Shown here: one piece after another, positions 53,973 to 64,000 of the stretch
How the letters are laid out: every line of letters begins with the position of its first letter
How positions within the stretch are numbered: the stretch's first letter is position 1
Assembly (NCBI GenBank): GCA_023078685.1
Contig: JALGAS010000002.1
Location: forward strand, 992,001-1,056,000
Direction of reading: 5' to 3'
Origin: Neopestalotiopsis rosae
Lineage: Eukaryota; Ascomycota; Sordariomycetes; Amphisphaeriales; Sporocadaceae
Length of the DNA: 64,000 bases
Translations under genes and position numbers: made by a program
Notes under the pieces: generated by a model
Databases searched by the model: none
What the model saw: only the letters and a program-made list of their open reading frames with translations
What the model was told of the DNA's origin: nothing

Positions 53973-54540
53973 ATGGCTCGCCAATTGATTAGTTCCGGGT
54001 CCTCTTTCGAGAAACAGATTGGCTACTCGCGCGCCGTCGTCACTGGTGAATGGGTCTTTGTATCTGGCTGCACAGGGTTCGTTTGCCATTCTCCCGTCAT
54101 GCAATTCTCACCAAAATAACTCCTCTCTCCTACATCACTTGGGGCGCGTTTCCAGGAGCTAACCATGGAGGAAAAACAAAAGATACAACTACGAGACGGG
54201 CACCATCTCCCCCGACGTGGCCGAGCAGGCCGAGCAGACGTTCCGCAACATTGCCGCCGCCCTGTCCGAGGCCGGCGCCAGCGTGCGCGACATTGTCCGG
54301 GTCCGGTACATCTTGCCCGCCCGCGAAGACTTTGCGCCATGCTGGCCCGTGCTGCGCAGGTGGCTGGCGGGCGAGGAAGAGGGGACGCCGCGGCCTGCGG
54401 CCACCATGATGGTCGCGGGACTGCTGGACGAGGCCATGAAGATTGAGATCGAGGTCACGGCCAGAAAGGGCTCGGCGGCTCTGCGGGTTGATTCTGGAGA
54501 CGCTGGGCAGGAAGGGCAAGACGTTGCGGTGCTCGTGTAA
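53973..54540 (+). CDS. RidA/YjgF/YER057c-family imine/enamine deaminase
   Basis: RidA proteins hydrolyse reactive enamines and imines (for example 2-aminoacrylate) to ketones and ammonia and often sit in operons or clusters for nitrogen-compound catabolism. Two exons (53973-54076, 54183-54540; 106-base intron) encode 153 residues. The N-terminus SSGSSFEKQIGYSRAVVTGEWVFVSG, the centre AEQAEQTFRNIAAALSEAGAS and DIVRVRYILP, and the C-terminal KIEIEVTA strand are family marks. The substrate-binding Arg is present at residue 105 (TPRPAATMMV). A ~22-residue Gly/Asp-rich tail is extra compared with bacterial RidA. The joined codon GG/A restores SGCTGYNYETG. The right-hand end of the cluster. Confidence 0.92.
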
Positions 54541-56361
54541 TCAGAGAGATTGCAGAGATTGTGGGCTGGCTTCATGCAGGACGAGACGCAATGGTCATAG
54601 AGTGGTCCTTTGAGTTGGGATATCTTTTTTTTCATGCACGTCGGGTTCTCTTATCTGATGGCTGTATCGAGGCGTCCCGTGTTTGCATGCAGCGAGGCGT
54701 TGTCAGGATAAGACAACTTGGCTGTTGATGTGTCCCAAGGCAGCCATGTCCTGCATTTCATTGATAGCCATCGAAGATCTTGAGTCCAGACGTGAATACG
54801 AAAACCTGTTCAGCTGAGCCACACTTCTGGATTTTCGATATTGTTCACGACGAGCTCTTTCGAAGAGATAAAAACAAGATCTTGATGACCCTGCTGTAAG
54901 GTCCAGACCGTTGAGATTAATTGATTTCCACGCAATACATGCCTACCTTCATGTCAACTTGCATGACATAGTGTGTGACGACACTGCAGCTTATCGATTG
55001 TGGATGATGTTAAAGATAACACCGTAGTCCAAAACATGCAGTGAAACGACGTATCTTGATATATCAATGGAGCCGATAGCAGAGAACCGTTAATTGACCA
55101 ATGTCGTGCCTCGCAGCTTGACAGCAACATGTTTGATTATCGTGCGATATGTGCATCATGCAGCTCGGGAACGAGACCGGGAAGGAAGTGTCAAGAAAGT
55201 TTATTTCTATAAACAGTTCACTATCCGGGTATTAAAAAAGGTTTTTGGGAGGAAAAAAGAAAAAAGAAGAGGACAGGGTACCAGTTTACGCGATGTTTAC
55301 TGCGCAAAGAGGGAAATCATAGCGATGTGCATCAATAGTGCCGGATATGGTGATTTGGAAAATGCAAGCCATGATAAATAGTACCTCGGTACCGAGATTG
55401 TCCAGTACATATTATCGTACATGGCGCGCGCGTCCAAGTGTCCACTACCCTGAGTATTCAATATCGTTCGAGAAGCGAAGTGAGAAGCACAAGAACAACG
55501 GGCCCCCACGCCCGGCACTTTGGGGGGCGGGCGGTGGAGGGAAACATACCTCGTGGCAGATGGACATGGCTGGTTGGTATTTGCTGTTCCAAAAAATTCT
55601 AGCTGATTAGGGGAGGGGGCGGATCGTCACGTTTCCGATGCAGTCAAGTGAAGCGAATAGAAAAGGCCTTTTTGAGGCTTTGCCCAACTCAGCAGAAGCC
55701 ACCGAGAATCCCGATGGGGCGTGCGGCTGAAGGTGGCCATGGGCGCGCCTAGACTGACGATCTCTGGGGTTTCAGCTCGCCATATGTTCAATTTTCAGGG
55801 TAGCGTACCTGACAAGGGCATGTGGAAAAACGGTTTTGGGGGAAACCAGTCAATTGAGAGAAGAGAAATAATGTTTCAATGAGTGTAGAATTGGGTATAA
55901 TGGCGGGGGAGAGAAAAATACTTTGTCACGAGCATGCCATTGGCAACGAAGCGATGCATCACAAGACGCTTTGCATACTATGTAGTCTCGGTTGTCGCGG
56001 CGCCTCTGATGCAATGCAAGATTAATCAATATTGCTTGTTTTGTCATTGGTGGAACCTGCGTTGCATGTCGTATGCAACAGCTATTCTACGGAGCTTCTA
56101 GATCAGAACAAAAAGAATAAATGAAAAAACAACACTTTGTCTATATTTATCCTCCCAGGAAAACAATAGTGTACTGGCGCCTCGCTAAAAACTCCTCATA
56201 ATTTTGAAGCAAATATCCTGTGCATAACACAAGTCGTTAAAAAAGGTCTGTCTGGCAGACCCGCTGTGGCCAATATGGAACTCTTGATACAATGTGCAAG
56301 AAGCGACAATAAATCAATAATATGAAAATGTGCCAAGACATGGCGTGAAGCCCTGGCCGCC
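54541..56361. other. Intergenic region, 1.8 kb, right border of the cluster
   Basis: No supported gene. A purine-rich run of A and G (about 55225-55275) stands out. The part from ~55.5 kb is probably the 3' flank of the next minus-strand gene. Confidence 0.45.
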
Positions 56362-57318
56362 TTATGCAGCAATGACTGTTGATGATCGCCGGCTGAGCAT
56401 GAAAGACCAGCGATTCTTCTTGGCCTTCTTTGGCTCGGCTCTGATCTCGAGCGCTGACGAAGGCCGCTTGCTCTCGTCGTTGATGCTGGCTGCCGGCGTT
56501 GAGGACTTTGAGCTGGGTGCTGTGTAGGAAGAGGCCGCGGATCTCGCGGATGAGGCATAGGAAACGTAGTTGGACATGGGTGGAGAGCTTGTAGTAGACT
56601 CCGTGGCGGCCGGAGGTGCCGGGAATGATGAGGAAGTGGCCTGCGCGGCCAGAACTTCGCCGTTCATGGGGCGAGGCGCCGTGAAGCGGTGACTGCGCTG
56701 CGGCGTCAATGTGCTTCGCGATGCTCCGGATGCATTGCTGTTAAGAGAAGCGGAGCGAATATGGTGGTGTACTTCAAGCTCGTCCTCTGAAGAGCTTGAA
56801 TTGTCAGATCCACCGCTGCGATAAGCCACTTGAAATGGAATTAGCGAATTTGTTTGCAGAGCGGCAAAGGTCAACATACCTTTTCTGGGACTTTCGCTGT
56901 TCCGGATACGGTGGACCGAGGGCACAGTCATGTTTTGGGGTGGGATATCACGTCCCTTTCCTTTCCAGTCTACCGTCCGTGTGGACTGGGAGCTGTAGGT
57001 TCTGGGCAGGGGCATGAACGGGCTCGGTCTGTCCGTCGGATAAGAAACGGTAGAGAGTGAACTCGCTACTCGAGGCATGGTGCCCCTCTTTGGCTCTGGT
57101 GTTGACAGCAGCATGGACTGTCTCTTGTTGTTCTGCTCCTTTATTCTTTGGCGGTAATCCTCTTGCCAATTGGCTCCTGAAAGTGCATCTATCGCTGCGT
57201 GTGTGGGAACGTGCTTGTAAGGCGCCTTCACCACCTCCTCCTTGGCCTTTTCTGATTCGTTGGCAGCATGTTGCTTGGCCTGCTGGTGGCCCTTCTTCAT
57301 AAGATTGAGGACAGACAT
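56362..57318 (-). CDS. Conserved ascomycete protein of unknown function
   Basis: The N-terminal block (~1-70), with MSVLNLMKKGHQQAKQH, APYKHVPTHAAIDAL and QRIKEQNNKRQSM, is ordered, basic and looks conserved among Pezizomycotina; the remainder is Ser/Pro/Thr-rich and disordered. The end KKAKKNRWSFMLSRRSS resembles a basic membrane- or nuclear-targeting tail. An intron is likely at 56829-56879 (GTATGT donor, CTAAT branch, AAG end; 51 bases, no in-frame stop), giving 301 residues; read through it would be 318. No catalytic motif, signal peptide or membrane helix. It may be a phosphorylated scaffold; no function is assigned. Confidence 0.78.
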   Translation of the reverse strand: MSVLNLMKKGHQQAKQHAANESEKAKEEVVKAPYKHVPTHAAIDALSGANWQEDYRQRIKEQNNKRQSMLLSTPEPKRGTMPRVASSLSTVSYPTDRPSPFMPLPRTYSSQSTRTVDWKGKGRDIPPQNMTVPSVHRIRNSESPRKGMLTFAALQTNSLIPFQVAYRSGGSDNSSSSEDELEVHHHIRSASLNSNASGASRSTLTPQRSHRFTAPRPMNGEVLAAQATSSSFPAPPAATESTTSSPPMSNYVSYASSARSAASSYTAPSSKSSTPAASINDESKRPSSALEIRAEPKKAKKNRWSFMLSRRSSTVIAA

Positions 57319-60300
57319 GATTGATGATGCTGAACTGTGTGTATTGTGTTGTTTGTTGGGTCTCGAGGGATGCTCTTGTCTAGCACCAGGCGCTGTGCCT
57401 GGTTGTCAGACCAATCAGCAATGCAGCTTACGGACTGCTTTCTTGTTCCTGGTCGGATCCGGAGAGTGTGCACTGGCGTTTAGTGTAAGCTGTCGTAATA
57501 TGTATAAGGCGCGGTGGTGGGTTGATGGAGCAAGCTTTGCTTTGCAGCAGAATGGCAGCAATTGTTTTAGTCGGGTGAGCTGATTACTTCGTCGATCAAG
57601 TCGAGAAGAGGAGGAGAAAAGTAAGATGAGGAGCTCCAGGAATAAATAACCTGATCTGAAGTGCCATTTGACGTATATTGATAAAGAGGGATCCCGTATA
57701 TGTAGGCTGTCTCAGCTTACCAGGAACGGCAGGATGCAGGCATAGGCCAGGACAAGCTTGCAGCAGACATCCCTGTGACAAGAGCTAAGGCTGCATTAGC
57801 ACCTACATAGTACCAAGCGCGGGCCTCGCCAGCATCAATGATCGCCAGGGTACTCCGTACCTACACGAGCTGTCAGATATTTCTAATTCTCTTGCCCAGA
57901 GCACTGGAACCATTGGCCTGGTGATTAAACTCAAAAAAGCGCAGAGCAGTGACCCTATGGGCGTCATCAGGATTAATTTTCCCATCTCATCTCATCTTTG
58001 GATGGTCAGGAGAATTGCGTAGCTCGTCCCAAGAGCGAGTCCGTCTGTTGCTTTGACCCAAATTGCCTTTCATGATGTAGGGCATTCATCAAGGTAGCCA
58101 AGTAGTAGTAGGTCATCAAAGTTAGATGGAGGTGAGATTTCTCGCAATGTACTCCGAAATACCAGACCAACACTTGAATGTGCCTAGGATGGTGCCTAAC
58201 TGGGATGTTTCTTTCCCCTCTGCTGACGGACAGCTGCGGGAACCGAGAGAACGGTAGGACGTTTATCGGGCGTTGAACCGTAAATTAGACCCAGAGCGGC
58301 ATGGCGTTCTGGCGTCCACGGTCGTATCCCCCCCCTGCCTCCCAACAGCAGTGGCCAGCAGTGGGCAGAAGCGACAGAGATAGCCCAGAAATAGCGTCTT
58401 ACTGCGTCCAGGATGCGCCGGGGTCGCCAGGATGCGGCAGATAGCGAATTTTCTTGGGTCGTGGTTCGTCTCAACCTTGTTTCAATGGCCCATCAAGTAT
58501 CGGAAACATTGGATTTTTCTGTCCACTCTGCTTGCTTGCTTGCTCAGAAATTCACCGACTCGGCCCTTTTTCCAATGCAATAATACGGACACTGATAGGT
58601 AGCCGCTGTGGTACCTTGTCAGTTATGTATGACGAATATCCATCCGTTGCGATGTTTTCGGAGACTGATCTGGCCATACATGCTCGTTTAGGAATCGCCG
58701 GGACAGCTCAGCAGCCCATTTACTGCTCAGTTCGGAAGCATTTGGCCAAGTACGGAATGCTCGCCAGATACCGCACCCACATGGCTGCGTACTCAATCAC
58801 ACTTGCTGGCGCGTACAATCTGATCATGAACGAGGCCTAGAGCCGAGGCGAGCTGATTGAGCCTCAGGTCGTGCTGCAGGTGCTTGTCCGCAATTGGATA
58901 CCTTGCGCGGCCTAGACTGGCGAATATGACTAAAGATTGGCAATATATCTTTCCCAAGAAGGACAGGAGAGATCCGACATGGTCAAAACCCCGTAGCTGC
59001 ATCTCGGGTCCGATCCGGGTTTGCGGAAACGGGCTACGACTTTGGATCTCGCCTTCTTTAGCTCACTTTCCTTCTAGTGCCGAGTTCCCATGCTTGCCAG
59101 GTAGGTATTAGGCATGGGGCATTCAGCTTGCTGCTAATTACACGATCCACTTGCTTCTACCGTCAGGTGTACTGTAGCACGGCACTCAGTCGTTCAGCTG
59201 GCTCAAAGTCAGCTCATCCACAGGACGTTGTGGAATCGTATTCGGACGACTCCATGATTTTTTCCATTCTTCTCCCCTCTCTTGTCGGTCAACCTCGCTC
59301 ACCGCAAGACTTTCGGTATTGCCATAGATTCCCTACATCTCTTTGCTTGTGATTCACAAATTAAGAATGTCTTACTTCTGCTAAAGGTATAGGGTACATG
59401 GTCTCATCTAGGTTAAATCGAGTCATGATGCCGCTGACCATCTAGCCCGTCTTGTCTCACCTTTCCATATGCCGGAGACATGCGCCTCATGGACTTTCCC
59501 CTGACCCGAATCGTAAGAAGTAGGTGTCGCCAAGGTCTTTCCATCACAAGTTTCGTCTGTGCAATGCATGGCAGGCTATTCATACCTACCTTGTTATCTG
59601 CCTCAAAATGGGGCTCAAGAAGAAGAGGGTCTTCCTCGTGGCGCACGGGGAGATCGACCGTCATATACAGCCGTTATGGTATAGCCCAACTGTTTCAGCA
59701 AGAAGCTCGTCAATGATCATTTCTCTATTCGCCCAAGTGCGGTTTCTTATCATATTAGGGCCATCAGCTCAACGGCCCAATTCAATAATTTTGGACGGGA
59801 TCTTGAACGTCCGTGAATTTATCTCAAACAGCCTCCTCGTCTATATAGCTTGGGCCAGCTATTCTGCTTCCTGGCAAACATGGATGCATTGATGGTATAT
59901 TTATATATCTAGTGCTGAGCTAATCCAGCGGAGGGCGCTCCGGGTTGACTCAAAAATTCTGGAGACCGATCAAGCCTCGTCGTCATATACTCTGATATGT
60001 GTTTCAGAATTTCTAAGACTTATCATGTGGGGATGGAACGAATTTTCTGATTACCTACTGTGCTCGAATCTGATCTTATCGTGCCAAGACCTCGTGTCAT
60101 CTCAACTACTTTCTTTATAATTTCTGTAACTTTACTACTGCACCTGGCTTTGTTTCCCTTGCTTAAACTCTGGACGGTGTTGACACTATTGCCCTATGCA
60201 TAACACTAATCGGCGCAAACATAGTGTCGTTCCTGGCCCTGACTCTGGAGAATTGGCGATTAAAGCAGCCGTGGAAGCGGAATCAGGTTTCTGATTGGGC

Positions 60301-63300
60301 GGGTAAGACAAAACAAGGTTTCTACAAATGTTCTAGTTCCACTAATGGCCATTTGACTTGTGCGCGTTGCAACTCGTCCAAACAGTATCACGTTTATTAT
60401 CAACATATTGTACTTACTCTGCTCTTGGTGATGCAGACGCTGAGAATGCTCCGATCATCAGTTGTCTGTGTGCGTGGCGGCAATAACAAAACAATCGAAG
60501 GCATTCAATTCTCGGATATCGTAACTAAAGGAGACATGATATTTACGTCTCTACCAGACAAGACCGAGTGCAAGGAGACAGTACTTGGGTAATGGCCTTG
60601 GTACCACTAGAACGTGAACGAATGTACGCAATCACGAGTTCAATCTAGCTTTAGTATAGCGACTCAGGTTAAACCCAAACAAGATGGTATGGCGAGAGAA
60701 CACGCTGAAACCCGTTGGCTTTGATAGATCAGGGTTCTAGAAAGTTCGCACTGACAATGTGTTCAGGGCTGAGCCACCATATACGCAAACGCGTGGAGAA
60801 TAAGAAGCCGACGGGCGGCACACGGCACACGGAAAGTGGCACTTCCTTCAAGCGGTTGCGGTCATGATCCTGATGACACCTGCCTGTTTGTCATTGCGTG
60901 ATATCCACACTCATTGGGACCACCAACCGTCGAAACAAAGGCATGGTTCATGTGGGGGAGGAGATCGTGTAGTCTATGAGTCCTTGGTTGGACTACATTG
61001 CCTTTCCTCGACGTTGATTATTTCTAGTAAACGGGAACTCGAGATAATCTCCAAAAGCAAGGTACCAAGACAGCACAATCCCTGCCTCAAAAGACATCAA
61101 TTTCCTTGACAGAAAGGGCACCCGTCGTCTTAGGGAATAATTCTTTTAGCGAGACCGCATCCCTTGTATGTAGTGGGAGTACAATTGTTGGCCTTGTCGA
61201 TCTCCAGACTGCCGTAGTATCCGTCCAAATTTGATGAGATCACCGTGGGAATGCCTCCCGATTCGCATTCCAAGATGTTCCATTGCATACAAGTAAGAGA
61301 ACATTGAGTCTTGAAGGATCTTGAAGTTCTTCACAAGTTGGACAGAACTCAACCCGCTGATGTAGATAAAACGCGAGCCAGATCCGACGAACTTTGACAG
61401 AAGTTTTATATCACTTCTAAAACATTGATGGTTCTGAGTGTAGTTGCGATGCATTGATGCTGTTGACATGATAGCAGAGTAGACACAACAAAAGCATATC
61501 CTCCTACTCAGGGTCAATATACTATGTTTGTTCGGTGGCGAAGCCATGAAGTCTTCCACCACAGAAGGATTTGGACAGAACTTTGATGATTACTGCATAA
61601 GTTAGGTGATGTATACGAATATATCGAGAAAGCCTGAAGATGCTAATCGACACAATTATAATCAGTCAAGAACTTTACGTGTGCATTATCGGGATGGAAA
61701 ACGCCTTTCGTAGAACTAACAGCTTCCAGGAGGCGGTGATGGATAGCTAATGGCGTCAGCCCCTTGCGGCATACCTGTGATTTAGTTTTTCTATGTCTTG
61801 CTACAACCTACCTGAGATGAAGGAATTTGTCACACGGGAACATTTGTCTGCGCCTCATGATGGAGCTGAATGGCGGTTTTCATCAGACTGTCGTATATAG
61901 AGCCGGGCAAGGCTGAAGACCAATATATTTCGCACAGGCTGAACATGTAAAGCCGAGTTGCCCAGAACCCTTAAGAAAAACAAAAAAGGTGGGGAAAAAT
62001 ACCAACTTACTTTAAGCGCAGATAAGGAGTATATTTCGAGTGATGACTGTACAAGTACCCTATGAATTGGTATTGTTCACGGGTGTTCTGTCGCGAACAA
62101 TAAATTATCTGCAGTTTGTGCTAAGGCAATAGCAATCTTGTAAAACTTTCCAAGGAATCGAAACACCCATCGCTTTTGAAGTGATAATGTAAATCGTGTT
62201 AACGTATAACCTGTCTCAATCAGATAAACCTGACGACAACAGACGAAGTTCTGACACCATGTCGTTCATTACTCAAACTGAGGAGCTTAAGAACAAGCTC
62301 CATTAAGCGACTCCATTTGACTCCGTTGCGCCAATGTCCAGCGTGACCCATAGCCGCTTTTAGTTTATCTGGGGACGAATCGTATTGATAGACGTGGGGA
62401 GGAACGCGACTTACCGCGCTAACATAAAAAAGATGCGAATCAAAAAACTTTATCAGCTGCATACATGTATCGTTGGTATCAATGAACATTATAAATGTAT
62501 CATGGCGAATATAGTAAACACGATTGAGTCGAGGCACGTGCTTCGCAAGGTTTGGTCAAGCCTTTTTCTGGAAAAGCGCGACGACATCTGGACGCATACT
62601 ACCTGGATTTTGGTGACTGTGTTAGTGGATTTAAGGGCCCATTCGGGGCGCGGACGGGACGAGAATGGGGACGGGGAGCAAGCATTAAGTTAGGTTGAAT
62701 GCAGACATCGGAGCTCTTGGGAGGGTCCAAGCCAAGGTCAAGGGTCAATGAAAACGCCCTGGAAAATGCCTACTAACTATGACAAAGGCAGGGAACGGGC
62801 AGCGGGAATATGACCCTAGAATGATATACATAGTACAAATCGCAAACCTATTCCACAAGCCGTCATGATGGTATTCTCGTGATTTAAGATGTAGAATTCA
62901 GTGTTGTATGAGTCTGCGCCTCGAGTTGGGGTACGTATTATGTAAGGGCAGGATGATTCAAATGAACAAAGCAAAATATTTCGTCTATGTTTTCTGCCTA
63001 TCAGCATACACTACACAATTTGGGGTATTTGTACCTGCTTGATGACTGACGTCTGGTTGATGCCGTCATGTAGAAAATCCAACCCAGCGCAGGACCCCAA
63101 AATCTAAAAAGCCTTGAACAAGGGGACCCATATTATCTTGTGCTTCCCTTGCTCTGAGTGGTTGAAAATGATGAATTGGAAGACGGCCAGTCAGAACCTT
63201 GCCAAGATCGATACCAGGAAAGGAAAGGAGAGAAAAGTTGTTCTCGAACTTTTTCAGCATCTATTTTTTCCACTTGGAAATCCAATGATATTCGATAACA

Positions 63301-64000
63301 GCCTAGCAGGAAACAGATAGAGACAAACGGTTCCAAAGCATATGCCATGTCGTCGTTTGCGTGGATGTTGTAATTCGTTCTTGGCTATCTGTTTCCTTCT
63401 CGATCTCTCTTCTCTTCGTTCCGACCCTGGCCAGTAACTTGCCCAGCCAATTTGCCGCCAGTTGCAGCAGGGATCCCACTCAACGCAACGCACCGCAGAC
63501 CGGCAAACACATCGCACATCACGCGGCGCACGACCGGACTTTTCCTCACGGACTTCACCTTTTCCCACTCATACCATCGTCCGCCTCATATCGCGCGCAT
63601 CACCAAAGGGTCTCTCTCCGTGGCTTTGCGCATGCCTTATTGCGATTAAAACATTGCGCTTCTGTCTACTGTCAATTCATTTCATGATCTACGTGCGTAC
63701 TGTTGGCACTTTCCTAACCGAGCGTTTGACTTGTTGCGTGCGTGCGGCACGGCCCAGCGTCCAGCGTCCAATCCGTTAAACTCTACCAACAAAATACGTC
63801 ACACTCGGCGCGCAGGGGAGCATCAACCTAAATTCAGCCTCGAAACACACTGGCCCACGGCCTGCTGGCTGCTTGCGCAAATCCCCCCATGCGATCTATT
63901 GCTAATACCGGTTGACCGTTGATCTCTGGTAAAATTAATTCTGTCTTTTCTTTGGGGACCGGCATCTTATCATTGCGTTGTGGTTTGTGCTCTGGCTCTT
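57319..64000. other. Gene-poor right flank (6.7 kb)
   Basis: No gene could be supported. The longest frames (58454-58840 plus, 60224-60592 plus, 61146-61562 minus, 63361-63687 plus) have no recognisable family, and several begin with non-ATG codons. The 59.5-62.5 kb part is AT-rich. The last ~600 bases are CT- and AC-rich with few purine runs, like the promoter and 5' leader of a gene starting beyond the right edge. Confidence 0.4.

Noticed and set aside
35364..54540. Secondary-metabolite biosynthetic cluster
   Set aside because: P450s, BVMO and SDRs would fit, but no backbone synthase or prenyltransferase is in the window; kept only as an alternative because one could lie elsewhere.
60224..60592. 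122-residue frame in the right flank
   Set aside because: Odd composition, no domain, surrounded by AT-rich non-coding sequence.
61146..61562. 138-residue minus-strand frame
   Set aside because: Begins with GTG; the fragment FIYISGLSSVQ hints at a reductase strand but nothing else of such a fold is present.
63361..63687. 108-residue frame with a hydrophobic start near the right edge
   Set aside because: Three frames are open at once in a CT/AC-rich region, the pattern of a 5' leader, not of a coding gene.

Overview
The window is nuclear DNA from a filamentous ascomycete (Pezizomycotina; most likely Sordariomycetes, possibly Hypocreales, although this cannot be fixed by eye). The reasons are many short spliceosomal introns with GTRNGT donors and CTRAY branch points, mixed-strand monocistronic genes, and typical fungal families: Zn2Cys6 regulators, a G1 peptidase, a Baeyer-Villiger monooxygenase, fungal P450s and a Gef1-type CLC. 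No tRNA, rRNA, CRISPR array, intact transposon or viral gene was recognised.

Left part (1-18.1 kb): mostly conserved housekeeping genes. In order: the 3' end of an unknown gene, TFIIA small subunit (TOA2), a TMEM42/EamA-like membrane protein, a Gef1-type CLC chloride/proton exchanger (minus), a Dpb3/CHRAC-type histone-fold protein, U2 snRNP A' (LEA1, minus), a class I glutamine-amidotransferase-like protein, an unusual WW + RING-like protein, and a secreted lactonase-type beta-propeller. Middle part (18.1-35.3 kb): gene-poor. A long empty stretch precedes a Zn2Cys6 regulator; a secreted eqolisin (G1) glutamic peptidase and a conserved fungal protein that may match the 'developmental regulator' annotation follow.

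35.4-54.5 kb: a compact accessory gene cluster with no PKS, NRPS or terpene-synthase backbone. It holds an SDR, a Baeyer-Villiger monooxygenase divergent from a GABA/amino-acid-type permease, a TamA/Dal81-like Zn2Cys6 regulator divergent from a DUF1989 + polysaccharide-deacetylase fusion enzyme, an extended-SDR reductase, two P450s and a RidA-type imine deaminase. Importer, pathway regulator, C-N-bond hydrolase/deiminase families, imine-removing RidA and oxidative enzymes fit best with catabolism or detoxification of a nitrogen-containing small molecule. Three exact ATCGGCCGA sites, two of them in the P450 promoter and one between the regulator and the fusion gene, plus shorter TCGGCC versions in the SDR and BVMO/permease promoters, suggest a common regulon. 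This cluster is the most likely undescribed system in the window.

54.5-64 kb: one conserved ascomycete protein of unknown function (minus) and long stretches without a recognisable gene; the CT-rich right edge looks like the promoter or 5' leader of a gene beyond the window.

The exon structures given were built by hand from splice consensus plus reading-frame and family continuity; all are predictions.
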